Below, in pieces: positions 6,989 to 16,279 of a stretch of DNA of 64,000 nucleotides. A program made the position numbers and the translations under genes. The notes under the pieces are model-generated. The model was not told the DNA's origin, did not search any database, and saw nothing but the letters and a program-made list of their open reading frames with translations. Every line of letters starts with the position of its first letter. Position 1 is the stretch's first letter. The DNA comes from Micrococcus porci (GTDB lineage: Bacteria; Actinomycetota; Actinomycetes; Actinomycetales; Micrococcaceae), in contig NZ_CP083691.1 of NCBI RefSeq assembly GCF_020097155.1, forward strand, positions 434,001 through 498,000, in the 5' to 3' direction.

Positions 6989-8434
6989 ATGTTGAAAGTT
7001 AGCGACGTATTTGTGCCAGGAAAATTGCCCAAGTACACCTACAACCCCCGAGAAAATTCCAAGATTGAAGATCAGCTAAAAGATTACCTTGATGAGCTTG
7101 GGGCCATTCTCGCCATCTCTGGCCCCACAAAGACGGGTAAGACTGTTCTGGTGAGCCGTTTGGTCCAAAATCGTATTTGGATTGATGGTGGTCTGGTCGG
7201 GTCGATTGAGGATTTTTACAGACTTGTAGTTGATCGCGCGGGTGAATTTACAACCATCGAAGTGGCTGGCGCTGACGAATATACTGCCACCGATGAGACT
7301 TCTGGCGAGGCGAATCTGCTTGGGGCTGGAAAGTTTGCTGCTAAAGACGCCACTGGTCTCAGCACGACAAACTCGAAGAGTGCTTCGGTCAATCGCCCCG
7401 CAAGTCAGGTTGCGACCGATGCGCTTCGTGTCTCTGGTCACGTTCTCGTGATAGATGATTTTCACTACATCGAGCCAGCCGTCCAGACGGCAATTATTCG
7501 GTTTCTGAAGCCCTTAGTCATGAATGATGTTCCAGTTGTCCTGATGTCGACCTTCCATCGCGTTGGAGACGCGGTGCGAGCGGAGTCGGATATGAATGGA
7601 AGGCTGGCCACGATCAAGATTGACTTCTGGTCCACTGAAGAGTTGATGCAGATCGCCTCACTTGGATTCGAGAAACTTAAAATCATTGATGATCCGACTG
7701 TTTCGAGTATCCTAGCTGAGAATTCATTTGGAAGCCCCCAGCTGATGCAGACTTTCTGTCGCGAACTGTGCAAGTTCAATGGAATCAAGACGCAGCAGGA
7801 GCACCCCGTGCCACTCGCTCCACCGGAGCAGTGGCGCACATTTTTCGAGGCGGCGATCGATGTTGAAGAGTCGGCCGCATGGTTCGAAACGTTCTTGGCA
7901 GGCACAAAGCTGCGAGGCAAGAAGAGAAACATATATGACCTTGTGAATGGTCAGCGACACGACAAGTACGGTGTGATACTCTCCGGATTTAATTCCACAC
8001 TTCCGCCCCTAACTTTTACAAGCGCGCGCTTAATGGAGGAGATTCAGGTGCTTGTGGCCGGTCAGGCCCCCCGGTCCAGTGACGTCTCTGCTGGTCTCTC
8101 CAATATCTCTAAAATGGCGTTTGGCGACTCCGAGGTCGTGGATGAGACCGACTTGAGCGAAGGTGTCGAGGAGGGTTTGACTACCTCAACCTCGCTGTCG
8201 TCCCTGGACCACGCTCCGGCGAGTTCCCCTCTAAGCGCGGATTCAAGGTCTAACCTGCGGTTTGCGAACGCCAAGAAGCGCCCCGTTCTGGAATATCTGG
8301 AAAAGGGAAACACGAGCTCGGTCTATATTCTCGACCCGTTCTTCGCATTCTATGTCAAATGGCACGCGCCCCAGGCTCTCTCGGAGCATGCTAAACTCCG
8401 TAACGTTGCGGCAATGGATTCACTGGAATCTTGA
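6989..8434 (+). CDS. Low-GC P-loop (AAA/STAND-like) ATPase, horizontally acquired
   Basis: An intact 481-residue ATPase whose base composition (about 50 % GC, many A/T third positions) is unlike anything else here. Walker A is GPTKTGKT at residues 45-52, Walker B HVLVIDDFHY at 151-160, and a sensor-like VVLMSTFHRVG at 183-193. Residues 92-146 are a Ser/Thr/Ala-rich linker. The C-terminus VYILDPFFAFYVKW resembles the Asp-Pro-Phe motif that closes archaeal-type ATPase_2 proteins. GGAGG at 6979-6983 precedes ATG 6989, 23 nt after dnaB, so it is probably co-transcribed with dnaB. Its function is unknown; single ATPases of this kind are often defence or conflict genes. I cannot name a known system. 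Confidence 0.8.
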   Translation: MLKVSDVFVPGKLPKYTYNPRENSKIEDQLKDYLDELGAILAISGPTKTGKTVLVSRLVQNRIWIDGGLVGSIEDFYRLVVDRAGEFTTIEVAGADEYTATDETSGEANLLGAGKFAAKDATGLSTTNSKSASVNRPASQVATDALRVSGHVLVIDDFHYIEPAVQTAIIRFLKPLVMNDVPVVLMSTFHRVGDAVRAESDMNGRLATIKIDFWSTEELMQIASLGFEKLKIIDDPTVSSILAENSFGSPQLMQTFCRELCKFNGIKTQQEHPVPLAPPEQWRTFFEAAIDVEESAAWFETFLAGTKLRGKKRNIYDLVNGQRHDKYGVILSGFNSTLPPLTFTSARLMEEIQVLVAGQAPRSSDVSAGLSNISKMAFGDSEVVDETDLSEGVEEGLTTSTSLSSLDHAPASSPLSADSRSNLRFANAKKRPVLEYLEKGNTSSVYILDPFFAFYVKWHAPQALSEHAKLRNVAAMDSLES

Positions 8435-8539
8435 ACTATATGGGATGAATATTGTTCGTTAGTTGAGTTGGGTACAGGCTCCACGTAGGGCTCATCGCAC
8501 CGGAAGGATGATCAGGAGTCCTCGGCAGAATGGGGTCCC

Positions 8540-9390
8540 ATGGAGTCCACCCAGCCCGTCCCCGAGCCCTTTGTCCTAACCCTTGGGGCCGTCCTCGCCG
8601 CCGCAGGCCTCGACCCGCACGACGTCCTGGCCATCCGCCACACCTACAAGGAGTCGGGGCTGCCATCGCGGGCGGCAGCCACGCCGGAGAGCGTGCTCGC
8701 CTACACGCGGGAGCAGCACCACGTGGGGAAGTTCCCGAAGGAGCCAGCCCGCCACTGGCTGATCTTCATGGGGAGGGCGGGCGTCGTTCTCGCCTCACCG
8801 CCGTGTACGAGAACCGCGGGGAGGACGTGGCTTAGCGCACGGAGCGGCACCGGTACTACGACGTTGCGCCGGTGCCGCTACTGGCCTCCCTGGAGGAGCG
8901 CCTGGTGGTGGAGTGGTCCGCAGACCCCGTGAACTGGGTCAAGCGCGGCCACCTGGCGGCGCGGTTCCCCGTCCTGGAGATCGCCGACTCCACCACCGAG
9001 GCGTTCCCCGGCTTCGACCACGTGCTGCTCAGCTACGGGGACCTGCAGTCAATGGTGACCGAGACCCGCTACGCAGGCTGGCGCACCGCCCTGCAGGCCG
9101 TACACGGGATCTACCTGATCGCCGACGACGCTGCCAGCCAGTGCTACGTGGGCAAGGCCGACGGTGAGCGTGGTGTGCTCGGGCGGTGGGAGGCCTACGC
9201 CCGTGACGGACATGGCGGGAACGTCGCCATCCGGGATGCCCTGGAGCTCGACCCCGCCCAGCCGGAGCGGTACACGTTCAGCCTGTTGCGCGTGTTCGGC
9301 TCCAATACCCCGCAGGCCCAGATCGACGCCGCGGAGAAGCACTACAAGGACGCTCTGATGACGCGCCGGTTCGGACTGAACCGGAACTGA
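8540..9390 (+). pseudogene. GIY-YIG nuclease family gene, frameshifted and with a nonsense codon
   Basis: The first frame from ATG 8540 reads LGAVLAAAGLDPHDVLAIRH and ends its similarity at RHWLIFMG. The match then continues in another frame as EGGRRSRLTAVYENRGEDV, hits TAG at 8833-8835, and resumes in that frame as PLLASLEERLVVEWSADPVN to the GIY-YIG-like core GIYLIADDAASQCYVGKADG and GHGGNVAIRDALELDP. So one single-base indel lies in the G-rich run near 8770-8780, plus one stop. The intact family is about 280 residues, common in actinobacteria and of unknown role. Unlike the preceding ATPase it has normal high GC. A sequencing error could explain the indel but not both lesions. Confidence 0.75.
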
Positions 9391-9567
9391 ACGGACTTCG
9401 TTGTCCGGGGGGCGAAGGGCAGACGGGGGATGGAATGCCCGCGCCGAGCCTCGGGGCATCTGCAAGCCGCCCGAGCGGCCATGCTCTCGAAGGCGCACCA
9501 CGGGGCCGGTCACTGACCCCAGGGTCGGCCTTCGTCTTCCAGGATTGCCGGCCGGGGTCGGGAAGGT

Positions 9568-9885
9568 CTGATCCACCACTCAAACCGAGGCGCCCAGTTC
9601 CGCTTGAACTTGTTCCAGGACGCCCTCACCCGGCACGGGCTGCTCGGTTGGATGGGACAGGTCGGCTCGGCCGGGGAGAATGCGGCCATGGAGTCCTTCT
9701 TGGCGCTCGTGCAGAAGAACGTGCTCGATCGACGGCAATGGGCCACACGGGAGGAGTGACGCACGGCGATCGTGGCGTGGATCGAGAAGACGTATCACCG
9801 GCGGCTCCGGCAGGACCGGCTGGGTCGGTTGGCCCCGGTCGAGTACGAGTTGATCATGGACCCCACGACCGCGCACGCGGCGTGA
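9568..9885 (+). pseudogene. IS3-family transposase, C-terminal remnant
   Basis: The frame reads LIHHSNRGAQFRLNLFQDAL, the integrase-core motif of IS3 OrfB, then NAAMESFLALVQKNVLDRRQ with the conserved Glu. TGA interrupts at 9757-9759, after which RTAIVAWIEKTYHRRLRQDR and LAPVEYELIMDP continue in frame to the natural stop at 9883-9885. The N-terminal two thirds are missing. I see nothing definable in 9391-9567 upstream, which may hold the lost left part of the element. Confidence 0.8.
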
Positions 9886-9918
9886 GGCAAACTGTCACCT
9901 ATCCATGCACCAGTCCCC

Positions 9919-10035
9919 GGCGCCAAAGCAGACAGCTGGTTCAGCCACGTCGCGTTCATCCGGCCCGGTGCCGAGCAGTCCAACGTGTGGCTCGAGCCCG
10001 TCGACGACGAGCAGTACGCCCGCCTCCGGGGCTGA
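9919..10035 (+). pseudogene. Cupin-domain protein, C-terminal remnant
   Basis: The frame from 9919 reads GAKADSWFSHVAFIRPGAEQ and then NVWLEPVDDEQYARLRG, followed by TGA. This is the end of cupin proteins related to carboxymuconolactone-decarboxylase-linked cupins, where Trp-Leu-Glu-Pro-Val closes the domain. Everything upstream has been replaced by the IS3 remnant, so the transposon probably truncated it. Confidence 0.55.
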
Positions 10036-10070
10036 ACGACCTCCTCCATTTCGTCAGAACGGAAGACCCT

Positions 10071-10697
10071 GTGCCAACCACGTTCTCTGATCAGCGGAAG
10101 CTCTCCGTCGTGCTCTTTGAGGGGTTCGAGCTCCTCGACGTCTTCGGACCCGTTCAGCTGTTCGGCTCGCTGCCCGACGTGGCCATCGAGTACGTGGGGC
10201 CCCACACGGGGCCGGTGATCAGTTCCAAGGGCGCCCGGGTCGTCGCCGATCTCGCCTACGAAGACCTTGCAAGACCCGACATCCTCATGGTGCCGGGAGG
10301 CCAGGGCACTCGGACCCTTGTCGATGACGCAGGGTTCCTGGCATGGCTCGGCCAGGCGGGCAGCAGGGCGGACCTCGTCGCCTCGGTTTGCACGGGATCC
10401 GCCCTCCTGGCCGCGGCGGGCCTGCTGGAGGGCTATTCGGCCACCTCCAACAAGCGCGCCTTCACCTGGGCATCCGGCTTCGGTGACGACGTCGACTGGC
10501 GGCCTCGCGCCCGCTGGGTGCACGACCGGGACCGGTGGACCTCGTCCGGAGTCGCCGCCGGGATGGACATGGCCACCGGGATGATCGCCGACCTCTACGA
10601 TGCGGACACCGCCCGCGCCGTCACCCTGCGCGCCGAGTACGAGCCCCACACCGACAGCACGCGGGATCCCTTCGCCGATGTCTATCGGCTGGGCTGA
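10071..10697 (+). CDS. DJ-1/PfpI family protein
   Basis: A 208-residue class I glutamine amidotransferase-fold protein. LSVVLFEGFELLDVFGPVQL opens the domain, DILMVPGGQGTRTL supplies the acidic-side loop, and VASVCTGSALLAAAGLLEG carries the nucleophile-elbow cysteine. The later HDRDRWTSSGVAAGMDM is usual for the ThiJ/PfpI branch related to isonitrile hydratase-like and GlxA-type proteins. No AraC DNA-binding domain follows, so it is a stand-alone enzyme. GTG 10071 has GGAAG 6-10 nt upstream. The substrate cannot be told from sequence. It stands alone between transposon debris and the helicase gene. Confidence 0.85.
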   Translation: MPTTFSDQRKLSVVLFEGFELLDVFGPVQLFGSLPDVAIEYVGPHTGPVISSKGARVVADLAYEDLARPDILMVPGGQGTRTLVDDAGFLAWLGQAGSRADLVASVCTGSALLAAAGLLEGYSATSNKRAFTWASGFGDDVDWRPRARWVHDRDRWTSSGVAAGMDMATGMIADLYDADTARAVTLRAEYEPHTDSTRDPFADVYRLG

Positions 10698-10832
10698 GGC
10701 CCACCCGCGTGCCCGTCGCCACGGGCTGGTCATCGGCCAGCGGACCATGCCCGTTGAGCGCCGTCAGCATGCCCAGCCACCCGGCGTGCACATCGTCCGG
10801 CCCAGGGTGGCGCCGGATGTGAGGATGGGTCC

Positions 10833-13800
10833 ATGGGAGACACTCGGGGGAGAACTCAGCAGGACATCGTGCGCTTCTGGCAGCTGCAGGAGCTGTTCGA
10901 CCCGCAGCCACTGCCGAAGCTGACCCCGCGGACGTCGCCCCCCTTCGGCAAGCGCGTGATCACGTGGCGGGCCGAGGACGGGGACGTCGCTCTGCCCTGG
11001 AACCGGCTCGCCCCGCCGCCCCCCACGACGAAGGGGGCGGCCCGCGAGTGGCGGCACACGCTCTATTTGCGGATCTACGCACTCGAGGACGCCTACCAGA
11101 CACTGCACTCGGCGTTCCCGGCTGACGCTGACGCCTATGACGAGCGACCCGGTGGACGCAGCGCGGCCGCCGGCGCGCTCGTGGACGCAGACGGGCGACT
11201 GATCGGCGGCACGGGCGTCCTGTCCTCCGCGCTGTGGGGGATCGGCCGGCTCTGCCGAGGCGAGGGGTTCGATGACTCGCTGGTCGATGGCTTCGAAGCG
11301 GCGGGGGAGGCGTTCGTGGACGCCGCGGACCGAGCGGCGGGCGTACCCGACGACGACGCCTTCGGAGAACAGCCCGTGCTGACCGCCGGCATGCTCGTGG
11401 CGCTCATCCGGTTGGCCCAGCACAGCGCCGGCGTGGAGGGGATGCCCGCGTTGGCCGGCCACGAGGTCCGCATCGCCAGCCAAGTGGTCTCCGCGTCGTC
11501 CGGAGACGAGACCCCCGACATCGACTTCCTCAACAGCTTCTACCTGTCCGACCTGCACCGCGTGGGTGAGGCGATCGCCCGGGGCGACGTCGGACCCGCC
11601 CTCGATGCCTACCTCACACCGGATGGCGACGTCGACACCCAGCGACGGGTCGACGTCGTCGCCCGGCCCGACATCGTCGACGCCGGTGTGGAGCCCGCCC
11701 GCGTCCCGGCCGGTCGGTGGCCTGCGAAGACGTCGTATGCTCTGGCGCGCAGCCAGCAGTTTGCGGTCAACCGGGCCCTGAACGAGCTAGGAGCCGAGCC
11801 CGGGCTCATGGGGGTGAACGGGCCGCCCGGGACCGGCAAGACGACGATGCTCCGGGACATCCTGGCCGCCAACGTCGTCGAGCGGGCGCGCAAGCTGGCT
11901 GGCTTCGCGGATCCGTCCGGGGCCTTCACCGGACGGACCCTGGCATGGACGGGGGAAGGACGGAGGCACCGGACGGTGCACGAGCTACGGCCGGAGCTCA
12001 CCGGATTCGAAATGGTGGTGGCCTCCGCGAACAACGCCGCCGTGGAGAACATCTCCGAGGAGATCCCCCACCGCGACGCCATCAAGGACTCCGGCCGTGC
12101 GGACGCGGACTACTTCGCCGATCTGGCGACCGCCGCCCTGGGACTCGGTGTGGAGAACGCGGACGAAGACGGGGCCCCGGGCGCCTGCGACGGCCCGGCA
12201 GCGGAGCAGCCCGCTGCCGCCAGTTCGGGCGCCTGGGGACTCGTGGCGGCGCGGCTCGGCAATAAGGTCAACCGCGCACGCTTCCGTGACGCCGTCCTCT
12301 TCGGAGGGGCAAGCGGAGGCCGGGGCGCACGGGGGCGGGGGCTGGACACTCTGCTGAAGGACTGGGCGGCGTCCCCCTCCGCCCCGGCCCAGTGGACTGC
12401 CGCCCGGGAGGCCTTCCATCGAGCGCTCCACGAGGTGGACCGCGGTCTCACCGAGCGCCGGGACGCCGCTCAGCGGACGGTGAGGACTGCCGCGGCACGG
12501 GAGGCCGTTCGGGCCGCCGAGCGGCGTCTCGCCGAGCTCAGCCGCCAGCGAACGGCGAAATGGGCGGGCGCCGAAGCGATCCGCCGCGAACTCTCCGCAG
12601 CGCAGGCGGAGGCCGGTCGGATCAGGGATGCACTCGACCTGCACCGTGACGCCAAGCCGGGGTTCTGGGAGACCATCACGAGCTTCGGGGTGGCCGGCCA
12701 GCAGTGGCGCGAGACCTATCAGCCCTTGCTGGAGGCGTGGAGCACGGCCGATGCCGGCCGGGCCGCCCTCGCTGCCGACACCGAGGCGGCCGAACGACGT
12801 CTCAGCGAACTGGAGGCGCAGATCGTGCACCTCGACGGCGAGTGCGCCCGGAGACGAGGGGATCTCGCGGACCTCGAGGCCGCCGTTCGCGCCGACGAGG
12901 AACGATTCGGCGGCCGGCACCCCTCCGCCGTCGTCGATGCGCAGACGCGCGAGACGACCACGCCGTGGCTGGACGAGGAGATGGAGAAGGCCAGGACGGA
13001 ACTCTTCCTGGCCGCGCTCGAGCTCCACCGTGCGTTCATCGCGGCCGCGGCCCGTGACCTCCGGCCCTCCTTCCAGGCGGCCATGGAAGTCATGGCGGGC
13101 GCTGCGCCCCGAGACCTCGAGGCGGAGAAGCGTCGGGCAGCCTGGCAGGTGTTCTTCCTCCTGGTGCCGCTGGTCTCGACGACCTTCGCGTCCTTCGACC
13201 GGATGTTCACCGGCATGGGCCGTGAGTCCCTCGGCTGGCTGTTCGTGGACGAGGCCGGGCAGGCGTCACCCCAGTACGCGGCGGGGGCGATCTGGCGGGC
13301 GAACCGTGCCGTCGTGGTCGGGGATCCGCTGCAGCTGGAGCCCGTGGTGACGATCCCGGTGACCGTCTCCCGGAGCCTGGCCAAGGCGCACGGTGTCTCC
13401 TCGACGTGGATCGCACCGGAGGCGTCGGTGCAACGGCTCGCGGACCGCGTCTCCCGGTACGGCACCACTCTGCCGCAGGGTGAGGATGACGTCTGGGTGA
13501 GCTCGCCCCTGCGCGTGCACCGGCGATGTGACGACCCGATGTTCGCCTTGAGCAACGACCTCGCCTACGGCGGACTCATGGTCTCCGGGGTGCAGCGCAA
13601 GGGGCCGGAGGAGGACCCCTTCGAGAGGACCGGTGACGGGGAGATCTTCGCGAGTTCGTGGATGGACACCCCGGCGAGAACCCCCGGCACACACCTCCAG
13701 CCCAACCAGATCGAGCGCGTCAGGCGGGGCATTGAAGCGTGTCGTCGCTGGGGGATCCCCTGCACGGAGATCATCGCGATCTCTCCGTTCCGCGAGGTCG

Positions 13801-14099
13801 CGGATGCCTTGCGGGTGCTCTCGGACGAGTTCCCGGGCCTGACGGCCGGCACGATCCACACGGCTCAGGGCCGAGAGGCCGACGTCGTGTTCTTCGTGCT
13901 CGGGGGAGCCCCGGACAAGCCCGGTGCGCGGAACTGGGCGTCGAGCCGGGTGAACCTGGCCAACGTCGCCGTCAGCCGGGCGAAGCGACGGCTGTACGTC
14001 ATCGGAGACCGCGAGGCATGGTCGCGGCACAACTACTTCCGACAGATCGCGGAGGCGCTTCCGCGAGCCGCGGAACCCGATGCAGGACGGGAAAGGTGA
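10833..14099 (+). CDS. Large superfamily 1 (Upf1/DNA2-like) AAA domain helicase
   Basis: A 1088-residue protein. Walker A (GVNGPPGTGKTTML) is near residue 327, Walker B with the SF1B signature LFVDEAGQASPQYAAGA near 803, and VVVGDPLQLEPVV (motif III) near 828. Motif V/VI regions are TIHTAQGREADVVFF near 1007 and VAVSRAKRRLYVIGD near 1040. Residues of about 550-700 are Arg/Glu/Ala-rich and probably coiled coil. The first 300 residues have no domain I recognise. Its role (DNA or RNA unwinding) cannot be set. GAGGAT at 10821-10826, 6 nt before the ATG, suggests a leaderless start. The next gene begins 7 nt after the stop, so the two probably act together. Confidence 0.85.
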   Translation: MGDTRGRTQQDIVRFWQLQELFDPQPLPKLTPRTSPPFGKRVITWRAEDGDVALPWNRLAPPPPTTKGAAREWRHTLYLRIYALEDAYQTLHSAFPADADAYDERPGGRSAAAGALVDADGRLIGGTGVLSSALWGIGRLCRGEGFDDSLVDGFEAAGEAFVDAADRAAGVPDDDAFGEQPVLTAGMLVALIRLAQHSAGVEGMPALAGHEVRIASQVVSASSGDETPDIDFLNSFYLSDLHRVGEAIARGDVGPALDAYLTPDGDVDTQRRVDVVARPDIVDAGVEPARVPAGRWPAKTSYALARSQQFAVNRALNELGAEPGLMGVNGPPGTGKTTMLRDILAANVVERARKLAGFADPSGAFTGRTLAWTGEGRRHRTVHELRPELTGFEMVVASANNAAVENISEEIPHRDAIKDSGRADADYFADLATAALGLGVENADEDGAPGACDGPAAEQPAAASSGAWGLVAARLGNKVNRARFRDAVLFGGASGGRGARGRGLDTLLKDWAASPSAPAQWTAAREAFHRALHEVDRGLTERRDAAQRTVRTAAAREAVRAAERRLAELSRQRTAKWAGAEAIRRELSAAQAEAGRIRDALDLHRDAKPGFWETITSFGVAGQQWRETYQPLLEAWSTADAGRAALAADTEAAERRLSELEAQIVHLDGECARRRGDLADLEAAVRADEERFGGRHPSAVVDAQTRETTTPWLDEEMEKARTELFLAALELHRAFIAAAARDLRPSFQAAMEVMAGAAPRDLEAEKRRAAWQVFFLLVPLVSTTFASFDRMFTGMGRESLGWLFVDEAGQASPQYAAGAIWRANRAVVVGDPLQLEPVVTIPVTVSRSLAKAHGVSSTWIAPEASVQRLADRVSRYGTTLPQGEDDVWVSSPLRVHRRCDDPMFALSNDLAYGGLMVSGVQRKGPEEDPFERTGDGEIFASSWMDTPARTPGTHLQPNQIERVRRGIEACRRWGIPCTEIIAISPFREVADALRVLSDEFPGLTAGTIHTAQGREADVVFFVLGGAPDKPGARNWASSRVNLANVAVSRAKRRLYVIGDREAWSRHNYFRQIAEALPRAAEPDAGRER

Positions 14100-14106
14100 G
14101 CGGGGC

Positions 14107-14892
14107 ATGACGGTGGATGCGGGCGTCCTGGTCGGCGAGAACGGGAGGGTGCGAGGCATCCGTGCGAGCTCGTGGACGCCGGAGCGGCAGAGACGGGTGG
14201 AACGGCTTCTGCGCGTGGTCGAGGCGGCGGCTCTGCTGCTCTTCGGCGTCTGCGCAGCCGTACTTCTCCTCACTGAGCCCAGGCTCTCGGGCACCATCCG
14301 CTCGGTCAGCGTGGAGGGTGTGGGGGCTCGTCTGTCCCGATACGGCCTCCTGTTCGCCGCGGCGGTGATCACCTACGTGCCACGGAGGTGGAAGTGGGCC
14401 TTGCCTGGGTATGCCGTCTCGGCGCTGTTCGTCGTCGGGATGGTGAAGATGCTGGAAGGCGCCCCTAGCGAAGGGTTCCCGGGCCTCCAGGTGTTCCGGA
14501 CCGATCTGCCGTGGCTCATAGGCCTGCTCCTTGTGCCGCAGGTGGCGGGGGTTGCGCGGCGAGCTGGGCTGTCGGTCAGGCGCAGGTATGCCAGTGCCCT
14601 CGCATGGACCGCTTTCGTCGAGGGCGCGGGCGCGGGCCGGAACGACTGTGGCTGCGTCAAGAATCGCGTCGTCCAGAACGGTGCTCAAGAGACCCGCGTT
14701 CTGCTCCAACGGTTCGACGGCACACGACGTTCGGGCCAGGTCTGGGGAGTGGTGGAACCCTCTGAATGCATTGAAGTCGACGCTGCACGGGCCGTTGTCG
14801 CCAGGACGGACTGGCGGAATGCACTGAGCTGGGCGGCGTTGGACCGCTGGGGCCGGCGGCTTCCTGGGCGGGAAGAAGCACAGAGGTCGTAG
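14107..14892 (+). CDS. Four-helix membrane protein of unknown function paired with the helicase
   Basis: A 261-residue protein. Hydrophobic segments near residues 38-56 (AALLLFGVCAAVLLL), 78-92, 98-115 and 130-148 predict four membrane helices. A cytoplasmic-looking C-terminal half contains a CGC motif and no family I know. I use ATG 14107, with GGAAAGG 10 nt upstream inside the end of the helicase gene. ATG 14080 would overlap that gene by 20 nt. Spacing implies translational linkage with the helicase. Codon use is only slightly less GC-rich than the surroundings. Confidence 0.7.
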   Translation: MTVDAGVLVGENGRVRGIRASSWTPERQRRVERLLRVVEAAALLLFGVCAAVLLLTEPRLSGTIRSVSVEGVGARLSRYGLLFAAAVITYVPRRWKWALPGYAVSALFVVGMVKMLEGAPSEGFPGLQVFRTDLPWLIGLLLVPQVAGVARRAGLSVRRRYASALAWTAFVEGAGAGRNDCGCVKNRVVQNGAQETRVLLQRFDGTRRSGQVWGVVEPSECIEVDAARAVVARTDWRNALSWAALDRWGRRLPGREEAQRS

Positions 14893-14956
14893 CCGGTCGG
14901 GATCCGCGCGCTCGGAGGCGATGCCGTCCCCCGACGGCTCCGGCCGGCCCCGCCCC

Positions 14957-16225
14957 TCACGCCCAGCGCAGTGACGCCGCCCCGTAGCCGGCCACGTCCC
15001 GCTCGACGCTCGCCCCGTCCAGCGTGAGCGGCGGCGGCACGGTGTTCAGCGTGCCCGCGGCGGACCGCACCGTCACGTGCGGCACGCCCAGCTCCGCCAC
15101 CCGTTCCTCCGGCGGGGCCGCGAACCCGAGCAGCGTCCGGGCCGCGCCCAGGAGGCTCGCCCACACCACGCCGGCCCGCCCCTCCACCAGCAGGCGCACC
15201 ACCCCGGCCGCCAGGGCGTACCCGGTCGCGTGGTCGAGCGCCTGCACGGGCAGGGCGCCGGGGGTGGCGCCGTCGTCCGGGGAGCACGCCAGCGCGACGC
15301 CCGAGGCGGCCTGCACGATCGAGTCGAACCCCGCCCTCCGCGCCCACGGGCCGCGCTCGCCCCAGGCCGAGAGGGACCCGACCACCAGATGCGGGTGCCG
15401 CTGCGCGAGCGCGTCCGGACCCAGGCCGAAGCGGTCCAGGGACCCGGGCCGGTAGCCCAGCAGGACGACGTCGGCCCCCGCCAGCAGCGCCTCCAGCTCG
15501 GTGCGGTGCTCGGCCAGGTCCGCGGTGGCGGACCGCTTGCCCATCCCGTTCGAGAGGAACTGGGCGTCGATCTCGGGCCGCGCCGGCGGGTCGATGCGCA
15601 GCACGTCCGCACCGAGGCACGCCATGAGCTGCGAGCCGGCCGGCCCGGCGATCACGCGGGTCAGGTCCAGGACGCGCACGCCGTCCAGGGGCAGTGCCCC
15701 GCCGGAGAGCGGAGCGCGCTCGCGGCCGGCGTCCACCGAGACCCACGGCTCGCCGCTCGTCGCCACGCCCTGCGGGTGCGCGGCCCACTGCGTGGCGCGG
15801 CGGACGGCCACGGCGATCCCGCCGGCGTCGTGCACCGCCTCCTCCACGTCCAGCGCGGTTCGCCCCGCCACGGCCCGCTCCAGCGACGCGCGGTCCGTGG
15901 CCCCGAGCGCGCGGCCGAGGGCGGCCGCGTGGTGCGGATAGTTCGCGTGGGTGCGCACCCAGCCGTCCACCGCGCGGACGAAGCCGGACATCGGGGCCCA
16001 GGACGCCACGGGCTCGCCGACCACCCGCAGGTGCTCGATGGCGGCGAAGGAGGCGGCGACGAGCTCCGGCGACGTGCCGACCCGCCATCCCTGCCCCCGC
16101 GCGTCGACGAGCGCCTGGACCGCGTCCCGGGCGTCCTCGACTGCGCCCCAGGCCAGCTGTTCGACGTCCAGCGGGCCCGCCCACCAGCGGCGGGGGGAGG
16201 GGACGGGGGCGGAGACGCGCGGCAT
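14957..16225 (-). CDS. CaiB/BaiF family (type III) CoA transferase
   Basis: A 422-residue protein with the family landmarks: LPLDGVRVLDLTRVIAGPAG, then SQLMACLGADVLRIDPP, VVLLGYRPGSLDRFGLGPDA, and the glycine-rich GSLSAWGERGPWARRAGFDS. Type III enzymes move CoA between carboxylic acids. The first 170 residues form an additional, less conserved domain, so it may belong to the long 2-methylacyl/CaiB subgroup. ATG 16225 has TACGCT (16232-16237, reverse strand) 6 nt upstream with no ribosome site, the leaderless layout repeated in this window. It is convergent with the membrane-protein gene; 64 bp between them hold nothing notable. Confidence 0.85.
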   Translation of the reverse strand: MPRVSAPVPSPRRWWAGPLDVEQLAWGAVEDARDAVQALVDARGQGWRVGTSPELVAASFAAIEHLRVVGEPVASWAPMSGFVRAVDGWVRTHANYPHHAAALGRALGATDRASLERAVAGRTALDVEEAVHDAGGIAVAVRRATQWAAHPQGVATSGEPWVSVDAGRERAPLSGGALPLDGVRVLDLTRVIAGPAGSQLMACLGADVLRIDPPARPEIDAQFLSNGMGKRSATADLAEHRTELEALLAGADVVLLGYRPGSLDRFGLGPDALAQRHPHLVVGSLSAWGERGPWARRAGFDSIVQAASGVALACSPDDGATPGALPVQALDHATGYALAAGVVRLLVEGRAGVVWASLLGAARTLLGFAAPPEERVAELGVPHVTVRSAAGTLNTVPPPLTLDGASVERDVAGYGAASLRWA

Positions 16226-16279
16226 GCGGCGAGCGTAGCGGGGAGGTGCGGTCGAGCGACGGCCTCGCCTGCACCGTGT

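Noticed and set aside
9435..10697. A 420-codon fusion ending in the DJ-1/PfpI domain
   Set aside because: The first 210 residues cover the IS3 and cupin remnants in a wrong frame; GTG 10071 has a ribosome site and fits the family length.
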